Part shown: one piece after another, positions 26,180 to 35,598 of the stretch | Position numbering within the stretch: the stretch's first letter is position 1 | Layout: each line of letters starts with the position of its first letter | DNA from: Archangium violaceum | Lineage (GTDB): Bacteria > Myxococcota > Myxococcia > Myxococcales > Myxococcaceae | Assembly: GCF_016887565.1 (NCBI RefSeq) | Contig: NZ_CP069396.1 | Span: 4,942,001 to 5,006,000 of the forward strand | Direction: 5' to 3' | Length of the DNA: 64,000 nucleotides | Notes under the pieces: generated by a model | Told to the model about the DNA's origin: nothing | What the model saw: only the letters and a program-made list of their open reading frames with translations | Databases searched by the model: none | Program-made: the position numbers and the translations under genes

Positions 26180-26207
26180 GGGCGCGCGCGTTGCGCGGCA
26201 CGCGCCC
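26180..26207 (-). terminator. GC-rich hairpin downstream of PG-binding gene
   Basis: GGGCGCG (26180-26186) pairs with CGCGCCC (26201-26207), and an inner CGCG..CGCG pair nests inside, giving a strong stem with a small bulge. It lies 15 bases after the stop of the minus-strand gene at 26222 and before the next minus-strand start at 26068. There is no U-run, so an intrinsic terminator in the strict sense is uncertain. Confidence 0.45.
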
Positions 26208-26221
26208 ATGGGTTCGGGTGC

Positions 26222-26932
26222 TCACTTCGGGGCGAAGATGCCAATCACGTAGGTGTTGCCCGCGGGGAAGTTCTGCGAGCCGCCGTAGCCCATTTCGCCG
26301 CCGTTGTAGAACTTGCCGTTGCCATCGGCGACGGCGATGTCCCCGGCGGTTGGGTGGCTGGTGCCTGGAGTGCCGGCGCGCACCACCACGATGGCCCCCG
26401 CGGGAGCCTTGTAGGGGTTGGTGAGGTTCATCTTCTGGATTTCAAGCGTCTGCAGGTTCGCGTTGAGCCACTCCCCGTACCTGTAGGCATAGGGTAGGCG
26501 CGGCGAGTTGCCGTTGCCGATCCGCGCGTAGGTGATGCCGTTCAGCCAGTCGTTCACGTGCTTCAGGCAATACCCGTCGGGCCGCTTCCCGGCACTGTTG
26601 CTCCGGGCGACCTCCAGCAGCCTGCGCATCTGCTCGCGCCCCTGGGTCGAGATGCTGGTGGAGACCGGCGGGAGCGCCGCCAGAGCCCTGTCGAGGGCCG
26701 CGCGGGTGTACTGGCCCACGATCCCGTCCGCATCCAGACCGTTGGCGCTCTGGAACTTCCTCACCGCCGCATCGGTCTGCGAGCCGAAGATGCCCGGGCC
26801 CGTGTCCATCTGGGTCTGGGTCATGTAACCCAGCCGCACCAGATCCTTCTGCAGTGCCTTCACCGCGTCTCCCGTGGCTCCCTTCATCAGCACCGTGGTC
26901 GAAACGAGAGGGATTGCTTCATTGCCTTTCAT
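26222..26932 (-). CDS. Peptidoglycan-binding protein with CHAP-like Cys/His domain
   Basis: The protein has 236 residues from ATG 26932, preceded by GGGGAGA. A PG_binding_1 domain occupies about 12-80 (GATGDAVKALQKDLVRLGY, GIFGSQTDAAVRKFQ, DADGIVGQYTRAAL). The C-terminal part (about 100-236) has DGYCLKHVNDWL with a candidate nucleophilic Cys, then APAGAIVVV and TSHPTAGDIAVA with a candidate His, which resembles CHAP/NlpC amidases. No signal peptide is visible, so it may be a lytic effector exported by another route (for example a contractile or phage-tail system), or a protein that acts after lysis. The wall-hydrolase role is probable, the export route unknown. Confidence 0.72.
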   Translation of the reverse strand: MKGNEAIPLVSTTVLMKGATGDAVKALQKDLVRLGYMTQTQMDTGPGIFGSQTDAAVRKFQSANGLDADGIVGQYTRAALDRALAALPPVSTSISTQGREQMRRLLEVARSNSAGKRPDGYCLKHVNDWLNGITYARIGNGNSPRLPYAYRYGEWLNANLQTLEIQKMNLTNPYKAPAGAIVVVRAGTPGTSHPTAGDIAVADGNGKFYNGGEMGYGGSQNFPAGNTYVIGIFAPK

Positions 26933-27174
26933 GGTGTCTCCCCGCTTTCGGTTGATGGTCCACCAGGACCAAATGGATTGATAGGTCGGGCTTGGTGTGT
27001 GATTGAAACTTATGGGGACGGCGGCCGCCGGGCGGTCGTCCACGCCCTCGTGGTTCCGGCCTACGAGCCGGTGCGTCAGGTCAACCCGCGTTCCATTCCC
27101 GCCTCGCCGTTGAACGCCTGGAGGGCATTCGAGTATCCGAGCGGGGCGGTACGCGGTGTCGGGTACACAGCGGC

Positions 27175-27777
27175 GTGTCCATCTTGCCGGGCATGGCCAT
27201 TCCATTGAGGGAGCGCTGGCCCTTCCGGGGCTACCGCGACGAGGATCAGCGGCCGTTGGGCTCGTACGCGCTGCTGATGACGGCCTGGAATCTCGGCCTG
27301 GTGGGACTGCTCACCCTGGGGCGCCGCCGGCTGAAGCATCGGATGGACCTGGGCGACACCGTGCTGCTGGGCGTGGCCACACACAAGCTGACGCGCCTGC
27401 TGGCTCGTGACCAGGTGACGAGTCCCTTGCGTGCGCCCTTTACCCGTTTCGAGTCGAAGGGGAGTGCTGGCGAAGTCAACGAGACGTCACGCGGCGAGGG
27501 CCTGAGGCGCGCGGTGGGGGACCTCGTCAGCTGTATCTTCTGCCTGGGACCCTGGGTGGGCCTGGGCCTCACCGGACTGTACGTGGCGAAGCCGGAAGCG
27601 GCCCGGGTGGTGGGGTCTGTCTTCGCCCTCACGGCCACGTCGGACTTCCTCCACCGGGGCTATGAGTGGCTCGGCGCGGAGCTGCACCGGGCCGAGGCCC
27701 GGGAGAAGCAGGCTGGAGTCGAAGCCCACCTCGCCGCGCGGCGGCAGGAGACGGAGCGGCCCACCCCCGCGCACTGA
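27175..27777 (+). CDS. DUF1360 membrane protein
   Basis: The protein has 200 residues from GTG 27175; ATG 27193 is an alternative and neither has a clear ribosome-binding site. The DUF1360 signature is present: ATHKLTRLLARDQVTSPLRA followed by FTRFE, a Glu-rich loop, RRAVGDLVSCIFCLGPWVGL and a final hydrophobic segment. Two or three membrane helices are predicted, with the Cys pair C-x-x-C at the second. DUF1360 proteins are small membrane proteins of unknown function, some in spore formers. It lies 16 bases upstream of the GH15 gene in the same direction, so they are probably co-transcribed. Confidence 0.8.
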   Translation: MSILPGMAIPLRERWPFRGYRDEDQRPLGSYALLMTAWNLGLVGLLTLGRRRLKHRMDLGDTVLLGVATHKLTRLLARDQVTSPLRAPFTRFESKGSAGEVNETSRGEGLRRAVGDLVSCIFCLGPWVGLGLTGLYVAKPEAARVVGSVFALTATSDFLHRGYEWLGAELHRAEAREKQAGVEAHLAARRQETERPTPAH

Positions 27778-27793
27778 GTGAGGTCTGAGTGAC

Positions 27794-29677
27794 ATGAGCC
27801 AGCCCTCCATCGCGGACTACGCCCTGCTCTCCAACTGCCGCACGGTCGCCCTCGTCAGCCAGGGCGGCTCGGTGGACTGGCTGGGTTTCCCGCGCCTGGA
27901 CTCGCCCTCCATTTTCGGACGCCTCCTGGACGAGACCGCCGGCCACTTCTCCCTCCAGCCGCTCGACCTGGTGCATGTCCACCGGCGCTACCGTGACCGC
28001 ACGCTGGTGCTGGAGACGACCTTCGAGACGAGGAGCGGCAGCGCCGTGCTGGTGGACGCGTTGGCCGTGGGCCCCCACGAGCGCGACCATTCGCTCGGCA
28101 CCCACTCGCCCCCTGTCCTTCTCCGCCACCTCCGCTGCACGGAAGGCGAGCTCACGGTGTCGTTGGAGTTCGTGCCTCGCCCGGAATACGGGCGCGTGCT
28201 GCCGCTGCTCGAGCCGGTGGCGGGGGGCGTTCTCGCCTCGGCGGGCGTGAGCACCCTGCGTCTCTCCTCGCCTCTGCCGCTGAGGGCTGACGCTGGAGCT
28301 GCTCGGGCCTGGTTTACCCTCCGCGAGGGCGAATCGGTGGCCTTCGCCCTGGAGTGTGGCGCACGCGAGGGGGCGCGGCCGTCGCGGTGGACGCAGCGGC
28401 GGATTCTCCGGCGAATCGAGGACACGGCGAGGGCGTGGGAGAGCTGGTCCTCGCACCACCAGGACTACCAGGGGCCCTGGCGTGAGCTCGTCCAACACAG
28501 TGGCCGTGTCCTCCAGGGGCTCAGCTTCCAGCCCACCGGGGCCATCGCCGCCGCGGCCACGACCTCCTTGCCGGAAGTGACTGGCGGCGAGCGCAATTGG
28601 GACTACCGGTACTGCTGGGTGCGGGATGCCAGCCAGACGATGGAGGCCCTCTGGGTGGCGGCCTGCCCCGACGAGGCGCTCACCTTCTTCCGCTTCCTGG
28701 CCCACGCCCTCCTGCCCCCGTTGCGAAGCCAGGGACACCTTCCGGTCGTGCTCGGCGTGAGGGGCGAGTGCGAGCTGAAGGAGCAGGTGCTGTCCCACTT
28801 GTCGGGCTGGCATGGCAGCCGTCCCGTCCGAGTGGGAAATGGCGCGTGGGACCAGCGCCAGCTGGATGTGGCGGGAGAGCTGCTGGGCGCGGCCCACCGT
28901 CTCCAGGAGCAACTGGAGGACATGGACGAGGACGTGCGCCAGTTGTTGGTGGAGGTGGCCCACTGGGCCGCCGCCCACTGGCGGGAGGACGACCGCGGCA
29001 TCTGGGAGGTGAGGGGACAGCCGCGCGCCTTCCTCCATTCCAAGCTCATGTGCTGGGTGGCGCTGGACAGGGCCGTCCAGCTGGCACCCCGACTGCGCGC
29101 GGAGGCCGAGGCACGCACGTGGCGGAAGGCCCAGGAGGAAGTGCGGCAGGCGATCCTGACGCGCGGCTGGAACGCTCGCGCCAACGCGTTCACGCAAGCC
29201 TTTGGCAGCGAGGCGCTCGACGCCTCCGTCCTCCTCATGCCGGTGGTGGGCTTTCTCCCCGCCAGACATCCGCGCATGCTCGCCACCCTCGAGGCCGTGG
29301 CAACACGGCTCACCGACTCCCGGGGCCTCGTCTACCGCTACGTGAACGAGGATGGCGTCGAGGGGGCGGAGGGTCCCTTCATCCTCTGTACGTTCTGGCT
29401 CGCCCACGCCTGGGCGCTGGCCGGCGAGGTGGAGCGGGCCCGTGACGCCTTCGCACGGGCCGCCTCCTTCATCAATGACGTCGGCTTGCTGGCCGAAGAG
29501 GTGCACCCGAGCCAGCGCGAGCTGCTGGGCAACTTTCCTCTCGCCTTCAGCCACGTGGGCCTCATCAATGCGGCGTGGGCCATTTCCCAAGCGGAAGCGG
29601 CTTGCTCGCGAGCAGCGGGGAGTCCCACTCCTGTGAGCGGTTTTGTCAGGGTTCCCGCAACCCCGGAGAGGCTTTAG
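27794..29677 (+). CDS. Glycoside hydrolase family 15 (glucoamylase/trehalase-like)
   Basis: The protein has 627 residues, the normal size for bacterial GH15 enzymes. It starts with IADYALLSNCRTVALVSQGG and contains WLGFPRLDSPSIFGRLLD, the conserved GERNWDYRYCWVRDA around the active site, and EEVHPSQRELLGNFPLAFSHVGLI with the proposed general base Glu. No signal peptide, so cytoplasmic. GH15 members hydrolyse alpha-glucosides such as maltodextrins or trehalose. In myxobacteria a trehalase role during spore germination is plausible but not shown by the sequence. Its 3' end is 9 bases from the convergent nucleotidyltransferase gene. Confidence 0.9.
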   Translation: MSQPSIADYALLSNCRTVALVSQGGSVDWLGFPRLDSPSIFGRLLDETAGHFSLQPLDLVHVHRRYRDRTLVLETTFETRSGSAVLVDALAVGPHERDHSLGTHSPPVLLRHLRCTEGELTVSLEFVPRPEYGRVLPLLEPVAGGVLASAGVSTLRLSSPLPLRADAGAARAWFTLREGESVAFALECGAREGARPSRWTQRRILRRIEDTARAWESWSSHHQDYQGPWRELVQHSGRVLQGLSFQPTGAIAAAATTSLPEVTGGERNWDYRYCWVRDASQTMEALWVAACPDEALTFFRFLAHALLPPLRSQGHLPVVLGVRGECELKEQVLSHLSGWHGSRPVRVGNGAWDQRQLDVAGELLGAAHRLQEQLEDMDEDVRQLLVEVAHWAAAHWREDDRGIWEVRGQPRAFLHSKLMCWVALDRAVQLAPRLRAEAEARTWRKAQEEVRQAILTRGWNARANAFTQAFGSEALDASVLLMPVVGFLPARHPRMLATLEAVATRLTDSRGLVYRYVNEDGVEGAEGPFILCTFWLAHAWALAGEVERARDAFARAASFINDVGLLAEEVHPSQRELLGNFPLAFSHVGLINAAWAISQAEAACSRAAGSPTPVSGFVRVPATPERL

Positions 29678-29686
29678 ACCTCGTGC

Positions 29687-30493
29687 TCAACGGCAATGCG
29701 CCCCTGCTGCGCACACCTCCGCCAGGTATGCGCGGACGTCAGGCTCCGCCGGTGAGTGCCGAGGTCTGTCCGACTCCTGGAGCTGACTCCGCAGCGCGGT
29801 GTAGACATCGACCGCGGCGGCCATCGCGCGAAGACACTCTTCCGCGTCGTGGCGCGCACAGACCCGCGAGAGCGCCGGCGCATGGCGTGAGGCTTCGAGC
29901 CGCCGTACCCCGCGCCACACGCCACCGTCAATGAGCCGTATCAGCGGAGCCAGGGCCTGGGCCCGCAGAAACGCCAGCATGTCCAGGCACTCGAAGAGCT
30001 CTCCGCGCCGGATCTTGTCGATGCCGTAGTGGATCCACACCCAGATGCGGTCTTCGATCCATTGCGCCGACGGCGTTCCCAGAGGACTCGCCCGTGTCGA
30101 GCCCAGCCGCTCTGTGATGATGCCAGCACGCTCGAAGAGGACCTCCGGCTCCTCGATGCGGGAGCCGAGCTCGGAGACGGAGATGAACTTCAGATCGACA
30201 TGAAGCAGCGGCGGGCCGTAGAGGCAGATCAGCAGGCGGGGCTCGCCAACGTGCTCCCCCGTGAATCCCTGAAGGAGGGGACCCGCGGCGCGGGCGATCG
30301 CGATGCGCTCCTGCTCGATGGCGGCCCGCAGCTCGTCCGAGACAACGAGGATGAGATCCAGGTCGGAGAACTCGTCCATGTTCCGGCTGAGGTACGAGCC
30401 ACCGGCCAGGACCCCCAGGATTCCGGGGTTGGCCCGCCAGGCACCCAGTGCGGAGGTCAAGAATTCACGGTGTCGGACCGGTAGGTGTTGCAT
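29687..30493 (-). CDS. Nucleotidyltransferase-domain protein
   Basis: The protein has 268 residues from ATG 30493, with AGGGCGG just upstream. The N-terminal half has the minimal nucleotidyltransferase signature GGSYLSRNMDEFSDLDLILV (Gly-Ser helix and Asp-x-Asp metal pair). A third acidic residue is likely in LLHVDLKFI (about 95). The C-terminal half is helical and may bind the substrate, as in aminoglycoside or streptomycin adenylyltransferases and their stand-alone relatives. It is divergent from the MocR-type gene, with 67 bases between the starts. Substrate unknown. Confidence 0.82.
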   Translation of the reverse strand: MQHLPVRHREFLTSALGAWRANPGILGVLAGGSYLSRNMDEFSDLDLILVVSDELRAAIEQERIAIARAAGPLLQGFTGEHVGEPRLLICLYGPPLLHVDLKFISVSELGSRIEEPEVLFERAGIITERLGSTRASPLGTPSAQWIEDRIWVWIHYGIDKIRRGELFECLDMLAFLRAQALAPLIRLIDGGVWRGVRRLEASRHAPALSRVCARHDAEECLRAMAAAVDVYTALRSQLQESDRPRHSPAEPDVRAYLAEVCAAGAHCR

Positions 30494-30560
30494 GCCGCCC
30501 TGATAGCATCCTGCCTGGACCCATCCATAGGGCCAGAAACCGCACGAAGCATGGAGCCAG

Positions 30561-32072
30561 ATGCGAAACGGTCGAGCCGATGTCTCACACCCGCTCGTGA
30601 CGCTGCGGCGGGATGCGCCTCTCCAGAAGCAGATCGTCGGAGAGCTTCGAGCGCGAATCCTCAGCGGCGAGCTTCCCGGTGGCGCCAGGCTGCCATCCGC
30701 GAGGCTTCTCGCTCGCGAGCTGCGCGTGGCGAGGATCACCGTCGTCACCGCGTACAACGCACTCGCTGACGAGGGGTACGTCGAGATCGAGGCTCGCCGT
30801 GCTCCGAGGGTCGTCGCCGTTCCTCCCGAGGCTCGCATGAACGTGGAGGCTCACGCGCCCGCGCGGCGGGTGGACCGGGAACCTCCGAGGATCTCCACCC
30901 GTGCGCGCCGCCTGCTCCATTCAGGCCGCGGGGCGTTGCTGTCGTATGACGGAGGCCCCCGTCCTTTTCGGGCGGGTCTTCCACCGCTCGATCTTTTTCC
31001 TCTGGAGGACTGGGCTCGGGCGGTGGCGCGTGCCGCCCGGCGCGCGACGAGGCGTGATCTCGTCTATGGTGAGCCGCAGGGAACGCGCGGGCTTCGGGAG
31101 GCCATCCTCGAGCATGTCTGTGCCGTGCGTGGTGTACGCGCCCATGTAGACCAGGTCTTCGTGACAGCGGGCTCCCAGGCGGGTTTCGATCTCTGTGCCC
31201 GCGTGCTCATCGAGCCCGGCGCGACGGCGTGGGTCGAGGATCCCGGTTTCCCGGGCATCCGAGGTGCGCTCCTGGCGAATGGAGGCAGCGCGGTGCCGGT
31301 CCCCGTGGATGGTGATGGGCTGTGCGTCGGGATTGGACGGGCTCGCGCTCCGGACGCGGCCGTGGCGTTCGTCTCGCCATCGCATCAATTTCCCCTGGGC
31401 GTCCGGCTCTCGCTGTCGCGGCGTCTCGAGCTCCTGGCGTGGGCGCGGGAGAGGCGGCGCTGGATCGTGGAAGATGATTACGAGAGCGAGTACCGATTCG
31501 AAGGCCGCCCCGTGGCCGCACTCGCCGCGTTGGATGCGTCACACCGGGTTCTCTATGTCGGCACGTTCAGCCGGGTCTTCCTCCCAGGCTTGCGTCTGGG
31601 GTACGTCGTCGTGCCCGAGCAGCTCGTCGATGCCTTCGCCGCGGTGCGTGTTCTCGTGGATCGTCACTCGCCGTACCTCACCCAGCTCGCATTCGCGGAG
31701 TTCCTCGAGAGCGGTCAGTTCGCGCGTCACCTGAGACGACTTCGTGCCTCGACGCTCGAGCGGCGTGACCATCTGCTCTCGGCGGTGGGGCGCCTGTTCG
31801 GAGCGCGCCTCCGGGTGGATGTTCCTGATGCGGGGAGTCACATCCTGGGTTGGTTGGAGCGCGGATGGGATGACCGGGAGGTCGCGCGGGCCGCGGCTCG
31901 GGTCGACGTGGACGTGTTCCCGCTCTCGCGGTTCACGATGCGCCGACGCATGCCTCCGGCGCTCGTGCTGGGGTATGGGGCGTATCCTCCCAGCGCCGTG
32001 TCGGAGGCCTTGGAGCGGCTCTCCGGTCAGGTGGGGTTGCGAGTGCCGGGTCGTGTCGCGCGAATCCTTTGA
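30561..32072 (+). CDS. MocR/GntR-type regulator with Lys-to-Arg change at PLP site
   Basis: The protein has 503 residues. The winged helix-turn-helix is at about 10-80 (PLQKQIVGELRARILSGELP, RLPSARLLARELRVAR, YNALADEGYVE), joined to a fold-I aminotransferase domain (about 130-490). Family landmarks are intact: FVSPSHQFPLGVRLSLSR, WIVEDDYESEYRFEG and GLRLGYVVVP. The segment that normally holds the PLP-binding lysine (GTFSK) reads GTFSR, with Arg338 from codon CGG at 31572. The protein probably cannot form an internal aldimine. It could regulate independently of PLP, bind PLP non-covalently, or be decaying. The divergent nucleotidyltransferase gene is the likely target. Confidence 0.9.
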   Translation: MRNGRADVSHPLVTLRRDAPLQKQIVGELRARILSGELPGGARLPSARLLARELRVARITVVTAYNALADEGYVEIEARRAPRVVAVPPEARMNVEAHAPARRVDREPPRISTRARRLLHSGRGALLSYDGGPRPFRAGLPPLDLFPLEDWARAVARAARRATRRDLVYGEPQGTRGLREAILEHVCAVRGVRAHVDQVFVTAGSQAGFDLCARVLIEPGATAWVEDPGFPGIRGALLANGGSAVPVPVDGDGLCVGIGRARAPDAAVAFVSPSHQFPLGVRLSLSRRLELLAWARERRRWIVEDDYESEYRFEGRPVAALAALDASHRVLYVGTFSRVFLPGLRLGYVVVPEQLVDAFAAVRVLVDRHSPYLTQLAFAEFLESGQFARHLRRLRASTLERRDHLLSAVGRLFGARLRVDVPDAGSHILGWLERGWDDREVARAAARVDVDVFPLSRFTMRRRMPPALVLGYGAYPPSAVSEALERLSGQVGLRVPGRVARIL

Positions 32073-32108
32073 CCCCCCTCTCCGGTCGTAGGCTTCCGGC
32101 GTGGGCGG

Positions 32109-34427
32109 TCACCCGTTGCGCACCGTGACAATGATGGGCGGGCTCTTGACGACCGTGCGGGTCGTGCCCACCACCCTGACGACATGGGCTCGGATCTCAT
32201 ACGGGCCGTCGGCCACGGTGGTCGTGTTCCAGACGAAGGCGTATCCGAACCCCCGGTTGACCGTCGAGCCCACCTTCGTCGTCGTCATGGAGCCGACCCG
32301 GTTGACGTGGTACTCGACGCTGGTCACCCTCGCCGGGTCCGGCACGTTGGTGGCCAGGGCCACGGCCGGGCCACGGATCGTCGACCCGTAGGCCGGTGCT
32401 CGCAGTTGCAGCGTCGGCCACGCCAACGCGCCCCGGTCGACGGGTGCCGGGTCAGCGGGCACGCCGATGGCGGCGGCGACAGCGGGCGGCAGCGGGTCCC
32501 CGCTTGCCCGGGCCGGGCTACTGGCCAGCAAGGAGAAGTCGCCGTTCGCCGCGTCGACGAAGAAGGGGTCCGCCGCCTGATCGAACGCCAGGCTGTGATC
32601 TTCGGCCGCGGTGAAAGCCTGCACCGACGCCAGACTGGCGTGGTCGACGTGGAAGGGGCCACCCTGGGCCGTCGGGCGGGGGTGCAGCCATCCGGCGAAC
32701 GTTGTCGGCGTGGGCGGGCCGCCGGCGGCGGTCGACCGGTGGTAGCCGTTGTGATCCATGGCGGTGATGAAGGTGTCGGCGGGCACCCGAGCTGCCGGGT
32801 TCGAGACGCCCGTGGAGGAGTTGAACAGCCGCCTCGAGCCCGCTCCTCCGGTGAGGTTGTTCCTGATCACGATGTTGCGGGTCCGCCACCGCTCGACGCA
32901 CCCCGCCTGGGGGCAACCGGGTCGTTGCAGGTCGAACACGACCAACTCGGCGCCGAACAACTCACCGGGTCGCGTGTCGGAGTTGCCGTACAACGTGTTG
33001 TTGTAGATCTGCACCCCGTCCGCCCCGCCGATGGACAACCCGGCTTCGGTGTTGCCGGTCAGCACGTTGGAGGCGATGATCGCCCGCTGCGAGACCTCGT
33101 AGAAGATGCCGTTCCCGATGTTGTTGCGACTGACATTGCGGGTGATGGTGGCGTTGGCGCAATCCAGGTCACACCAGAAACCGCTGCCGTCGTTGTGGTC
33201 GAAGATGTTGTCCCGAACGGTCAACGGCGAAGTGGAGGTGATCTTGACCCCGGCGGCGCCCTCGGCCTCGCCACCGGTCAGGGTGTCGTGCAGACCCTCG
33301 GTGTTGTTGCGGAAGACGCGGTTGCCGTCGAAGGTCAGCCCGCCGGTGGTACCGGTGATGTTGGCGCCGACATAGCCGTTCTCCGCGAGCACGTTGTCGC
33401 GGATCACCGCGCCGGTGGCCTTCACCGCGGTGAGGGCGGTGGAAGCGGACTGCGTGATGGTGTTGTTCTCCACCCGGGTGTTCGAGACGTTGTCGAGCAG
33501 CACGACGCCTCCCTTCGGCGGGCGCTCCGTCGACTGCTTCGCCGTCTGCTCCTCGGTGGCGTAGTGCTTGAACCCGAGCCCCTGGATGACGGTTCCGCTA
33601 CCGCCGGTTCCCGGATCCCAGCCCGAGACGTGCAGGGCCAGGTCGCGATTCGATGCCTCGATCCTGGCACCGGTCGGCGAGTCACCGATGTAGAGGTGTC
33701 CGAGCGAGGTGTCGACGAAGAACCGACCGGGGCCCACCTCGGCGAGGGTCGCCACCTGGCGCAGCGGTCGATCATCGCGGAACACCATGTCCTGGGCACC
33801 GGCCATGGGATAGGTCGGGTTGTTCAGTGACGGGTTCTTGCAGAACCGGTCGCTGCGGCCGTCGGTCGGTCGCTGGCAGAAGCGGGTGGTCCACCCTGTG
33901 TGGCGCCAGAGGTTGGTCCCGACCGAGGCCCAGCCCGTGACCACGACACTGCCCTTCATCCAGACCTTATCTCTGTGGTAGGGCTGGATCGTGACGGGGA
34001 ATTCGATTTTGTAGGCGCCGGTCGGGCCCGCCGCCGCGGCCCCTTCTTCGTAGATGCCGGCCAGCAGGACGACGGTCGCCGGTCGGGGGCCCGCCTTGGC
34101 CGCGGTCAGCGCTCGGCCCAGGGTCTTGAACGGCGTGGCATCCGAACGCCCGTTGGCGGCGTCGTCACCGTTGTTCGAGACGAAGTACACCGCCCCGACC
34201 GTGGGCACCGGGTAGTCGACGTTCTTGGGGTTGGGTTCGATGGTGGGCGCCTGAGCCATGGCCGGGTCGAAGGGCGCGAGGGTGGCAGCGAGTACCGCGG
34301 GAACGCCGACACTCGCACCGCCATCGACCGCGGCGGTGCCGTGGGCGGCTGGGCTGGTGACAATGGCACCGAACAAGCTGACGCCCAGTGCGGCGGCGCT
34401 GGCCTTGGCTTTCAGGAACTTCACCAT
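32109..34427 (-). CDS. Secreted right-handed beta-helix protein
   Basis: The protein has 772 residues. A signal peptide (KAKASAAALGVSLFGAIV, processed around AHGTAA) leads to a domain that begins with GAVYFVSNNGDDAANGRSDA and TPFKTLGRAL, the start of many parallel beta-helix (pectate-lyase-like) enzymes. A long run of helix rungs follows (about 300-520), with N-rich turns such as NVSNTRVENNTITQ, VLAENGYVGANI and NNIGNGIFYEVS. The C-terminal part has an Ig-like domain (about 670-772). No lyase or hydrolase catalytic set is certain. Start chosen at the first ATG of the signal peptide. Style and composition recall actinobacterial proteins, so acquisition by transfer is possible. Confidence 0.8.
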   Translation of the reverse strand: MVKFLKAKASAAALGVSLFGAIVTSPAAHGTAAVDGGASVGVPAVLAATLAPFDPAMAQAPTIEPNPKNVDYPVPTVGAVYFVSNNGDDAANGRSDATPFKTLGRALTAAKAGPRPATVVLLAGIYEEGAAAAGPTGAYKIEFPVTIQPYHRDKVWMKGSVVVTGWASVGTNLWRHTGWTTRFCQRPTDGRSDRFCKNPSLNNPTYPMAGAQDMVFRDDRPLRQVATLAEVGPGRFFVDTSLGHLYIGDSPTGARIEASNRDLALHVSGWDPGTGGSGTVIQGLGFKHYATEEQTAKQSTERPPKGGVVLLDNVSNTRVENNTITQSASTALTAVKATGAVIRDNVLAENGYVGANITGTTGGLTFDGNRVFRNNTEGLHDTLTGGEAEGAAGVKITSTSPLTVRDNIFDHNDGSGFWCDLDCANATITRNVSRNNIGNGIFYEVSQRAIIASNVLTGNTEAGLSIGGADGVQIYNNTLYGNSDTRPGELFGAELVVFDLQRPGCPQAGCVERWRTRNIVIRNNLTGGAGSRRLFNSSTGVSNPAARVPADTFITAMDHNGYHRSTAAGGPPTPTTFAGWLHPRPTAQGGPFHVDHASLASVQAFTAAEDHSLAFDQAADPFFVDAANGDFSLLASSPARASGDPLPPAVAAAIGVPADPAPVDRGALAWPTLQLRAPAYGSTIRGPAVALATNVPDPARVTSVEYHVNRVGSMTTTKVGSTVNRGFGYAFVWNTTTVADGPYEIRAHVVRVVGTTRTVVKSPPIIVTVRNG

Positions 34428-34514
34428 GGTGTACTTCTTTTCTCGAAGCTTCGTTTTCCTTCACTCAGATAGACGAGGCCCGAAAGAAGTGTGACGGCCA
34501 TGGTGCATGGGAGG

Positions 34515-35249
34515 TCACCTGCTTGGGGGCACGGCCTCGGGCTCGTAGCGCGCGAGGAAGACCTTGAACTGAAGCGAGACGAAGATCGGACGCGGCGCCA
34601 CCATTCCGGCCTGGGCGAGCATCGCGAACAGGGCGGCATCGGACTCGACGGGCTGTAGCGTCGAGAAGGCCTGGCGGCGGCGCTCCAGCTCGTCCGGGGG
34701 GGTTCCATACGCGCGCCATCGCCGGAACTCCACGTTCGTCAGCACGGGGTCCTTGCCGATGCGGCAGCCCACGACGAAGGGCGCCCCGGGCTTGAGCCGC
34801 CGGGCCACCTCGCGCAGCAGCTCGAGCCGGGCCTCATGTCCCTGCACATGGTGCAGCACCCCCATCATCTGCGCGCCGTCGAACGGAGGCCGGGGGGGCA
34901 GGGTGTGCAGCTCCCCGACGTGCAGATGCGTCCGGGAGAGCAGCCCCTCGGCCTCCAGGCGCTTCCGGGCGACCGCGAGCATGGCGTCGGAGGGATCGAC
35001 GCCCGTGAAGCGCCAGCCCGGCACGTCGAAGCGGAGGTAGGGCATCAACTCCGCGCCCGTGCCCATGCCCACGAAGAGCAGGGATGCCGCGTCCTGGCCG
35101 TCCAGCTGGCTCGCGAGAGCGCTGACGCCCACCTCGTACAGCGCCTGGGCGCCGGGGAGGCTGATGGCGGCCTGGGCGTCGTAGTGGGCGGCGCGGTCGG
35201 CGCCAAAGCCCGGCACGATGTGGACGTGGGGCGGGTGGGAGTGCGTCAT
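34515..35249 (-). CDS. Class I SAM-dependent methyltransferase
   Basis: The protein has 244 residues from ATG 35249, preceded by GGAGGAAA at ideal spacing. The SAM-binding motif I is LFVGMGTGAEL, followed by the acidic loop GVDPSDAML, and QMMGVLHHV matches motif II. The rest is helical and carries no extra domain. The small, His-rich N-terminus (HSHPPHVHIVPG) is unusual. Substrate unknown: the fold is used for small molecules, lipids and proteins. No neighbouring gene identifies a pathway. Confidence 0.85.
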   Translation of the reverse strand: MTHSHPPHVHIVPGFGADRAAHYDAQAAISLPGAQALYEVGVSALASQLDGQDAASLLFVGMGTGAELMPYLRFDVPGWRFTGVDPSDAMLAVARKRLEAEGLLSRTHLHVGELHTLPPRPPFDGAQMMGVLHHVQGHEARLELLREVARRLKPGAPFVVGCRIGKDPVLTNVEFRRWRAYGTPPDELERRRQAFSTLQPVESDAALFAMLAQAGMVAPRPIFVSLQFKVFLARYEPEAVPPSR

Positions 35250-35598
35250 GGCGTTTCCTCCAGGGGCCCGCGGCAAGCGGGCGCTACGAGGGGGAAGATG
35301 CGCCGGGAGAGTCCGCCACGGGAGAGCGGGGATTCAGGCCGGATCGGCGGGGATTTCGGTCCCGCCGCCTCGGGCCACGCGGACTGGCTCGAGGAATGGG
35401 TCCGGAAATTCGCCAGGGGCGGTGAGGACCACCTGTCCCGCGCCGACCGGACTCCGGTGGTGTGAGGAAATATGCCTGGAAATTCAGGCGCTTGGCGATG
35501 TCGGGTGGAAATTTGAGGGGCGTGTTGATTTCGCCAGCCCTCGTTCGACGTATGGGTAGAAGGAAGCTCCGCTTCCCCAAACCACAGGAGAGTCGACG

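Noticed and set aside
21806-26497. Very long open frame on the plus strand opposite the large kinase/ATPase gene
   Set aside because: Composition is Leu/Gly/Gln/Pro-rich with no domain, and it is the antisense of an unmistakable kinase/ATPase. GC-rich genes produce such open frames by chance.
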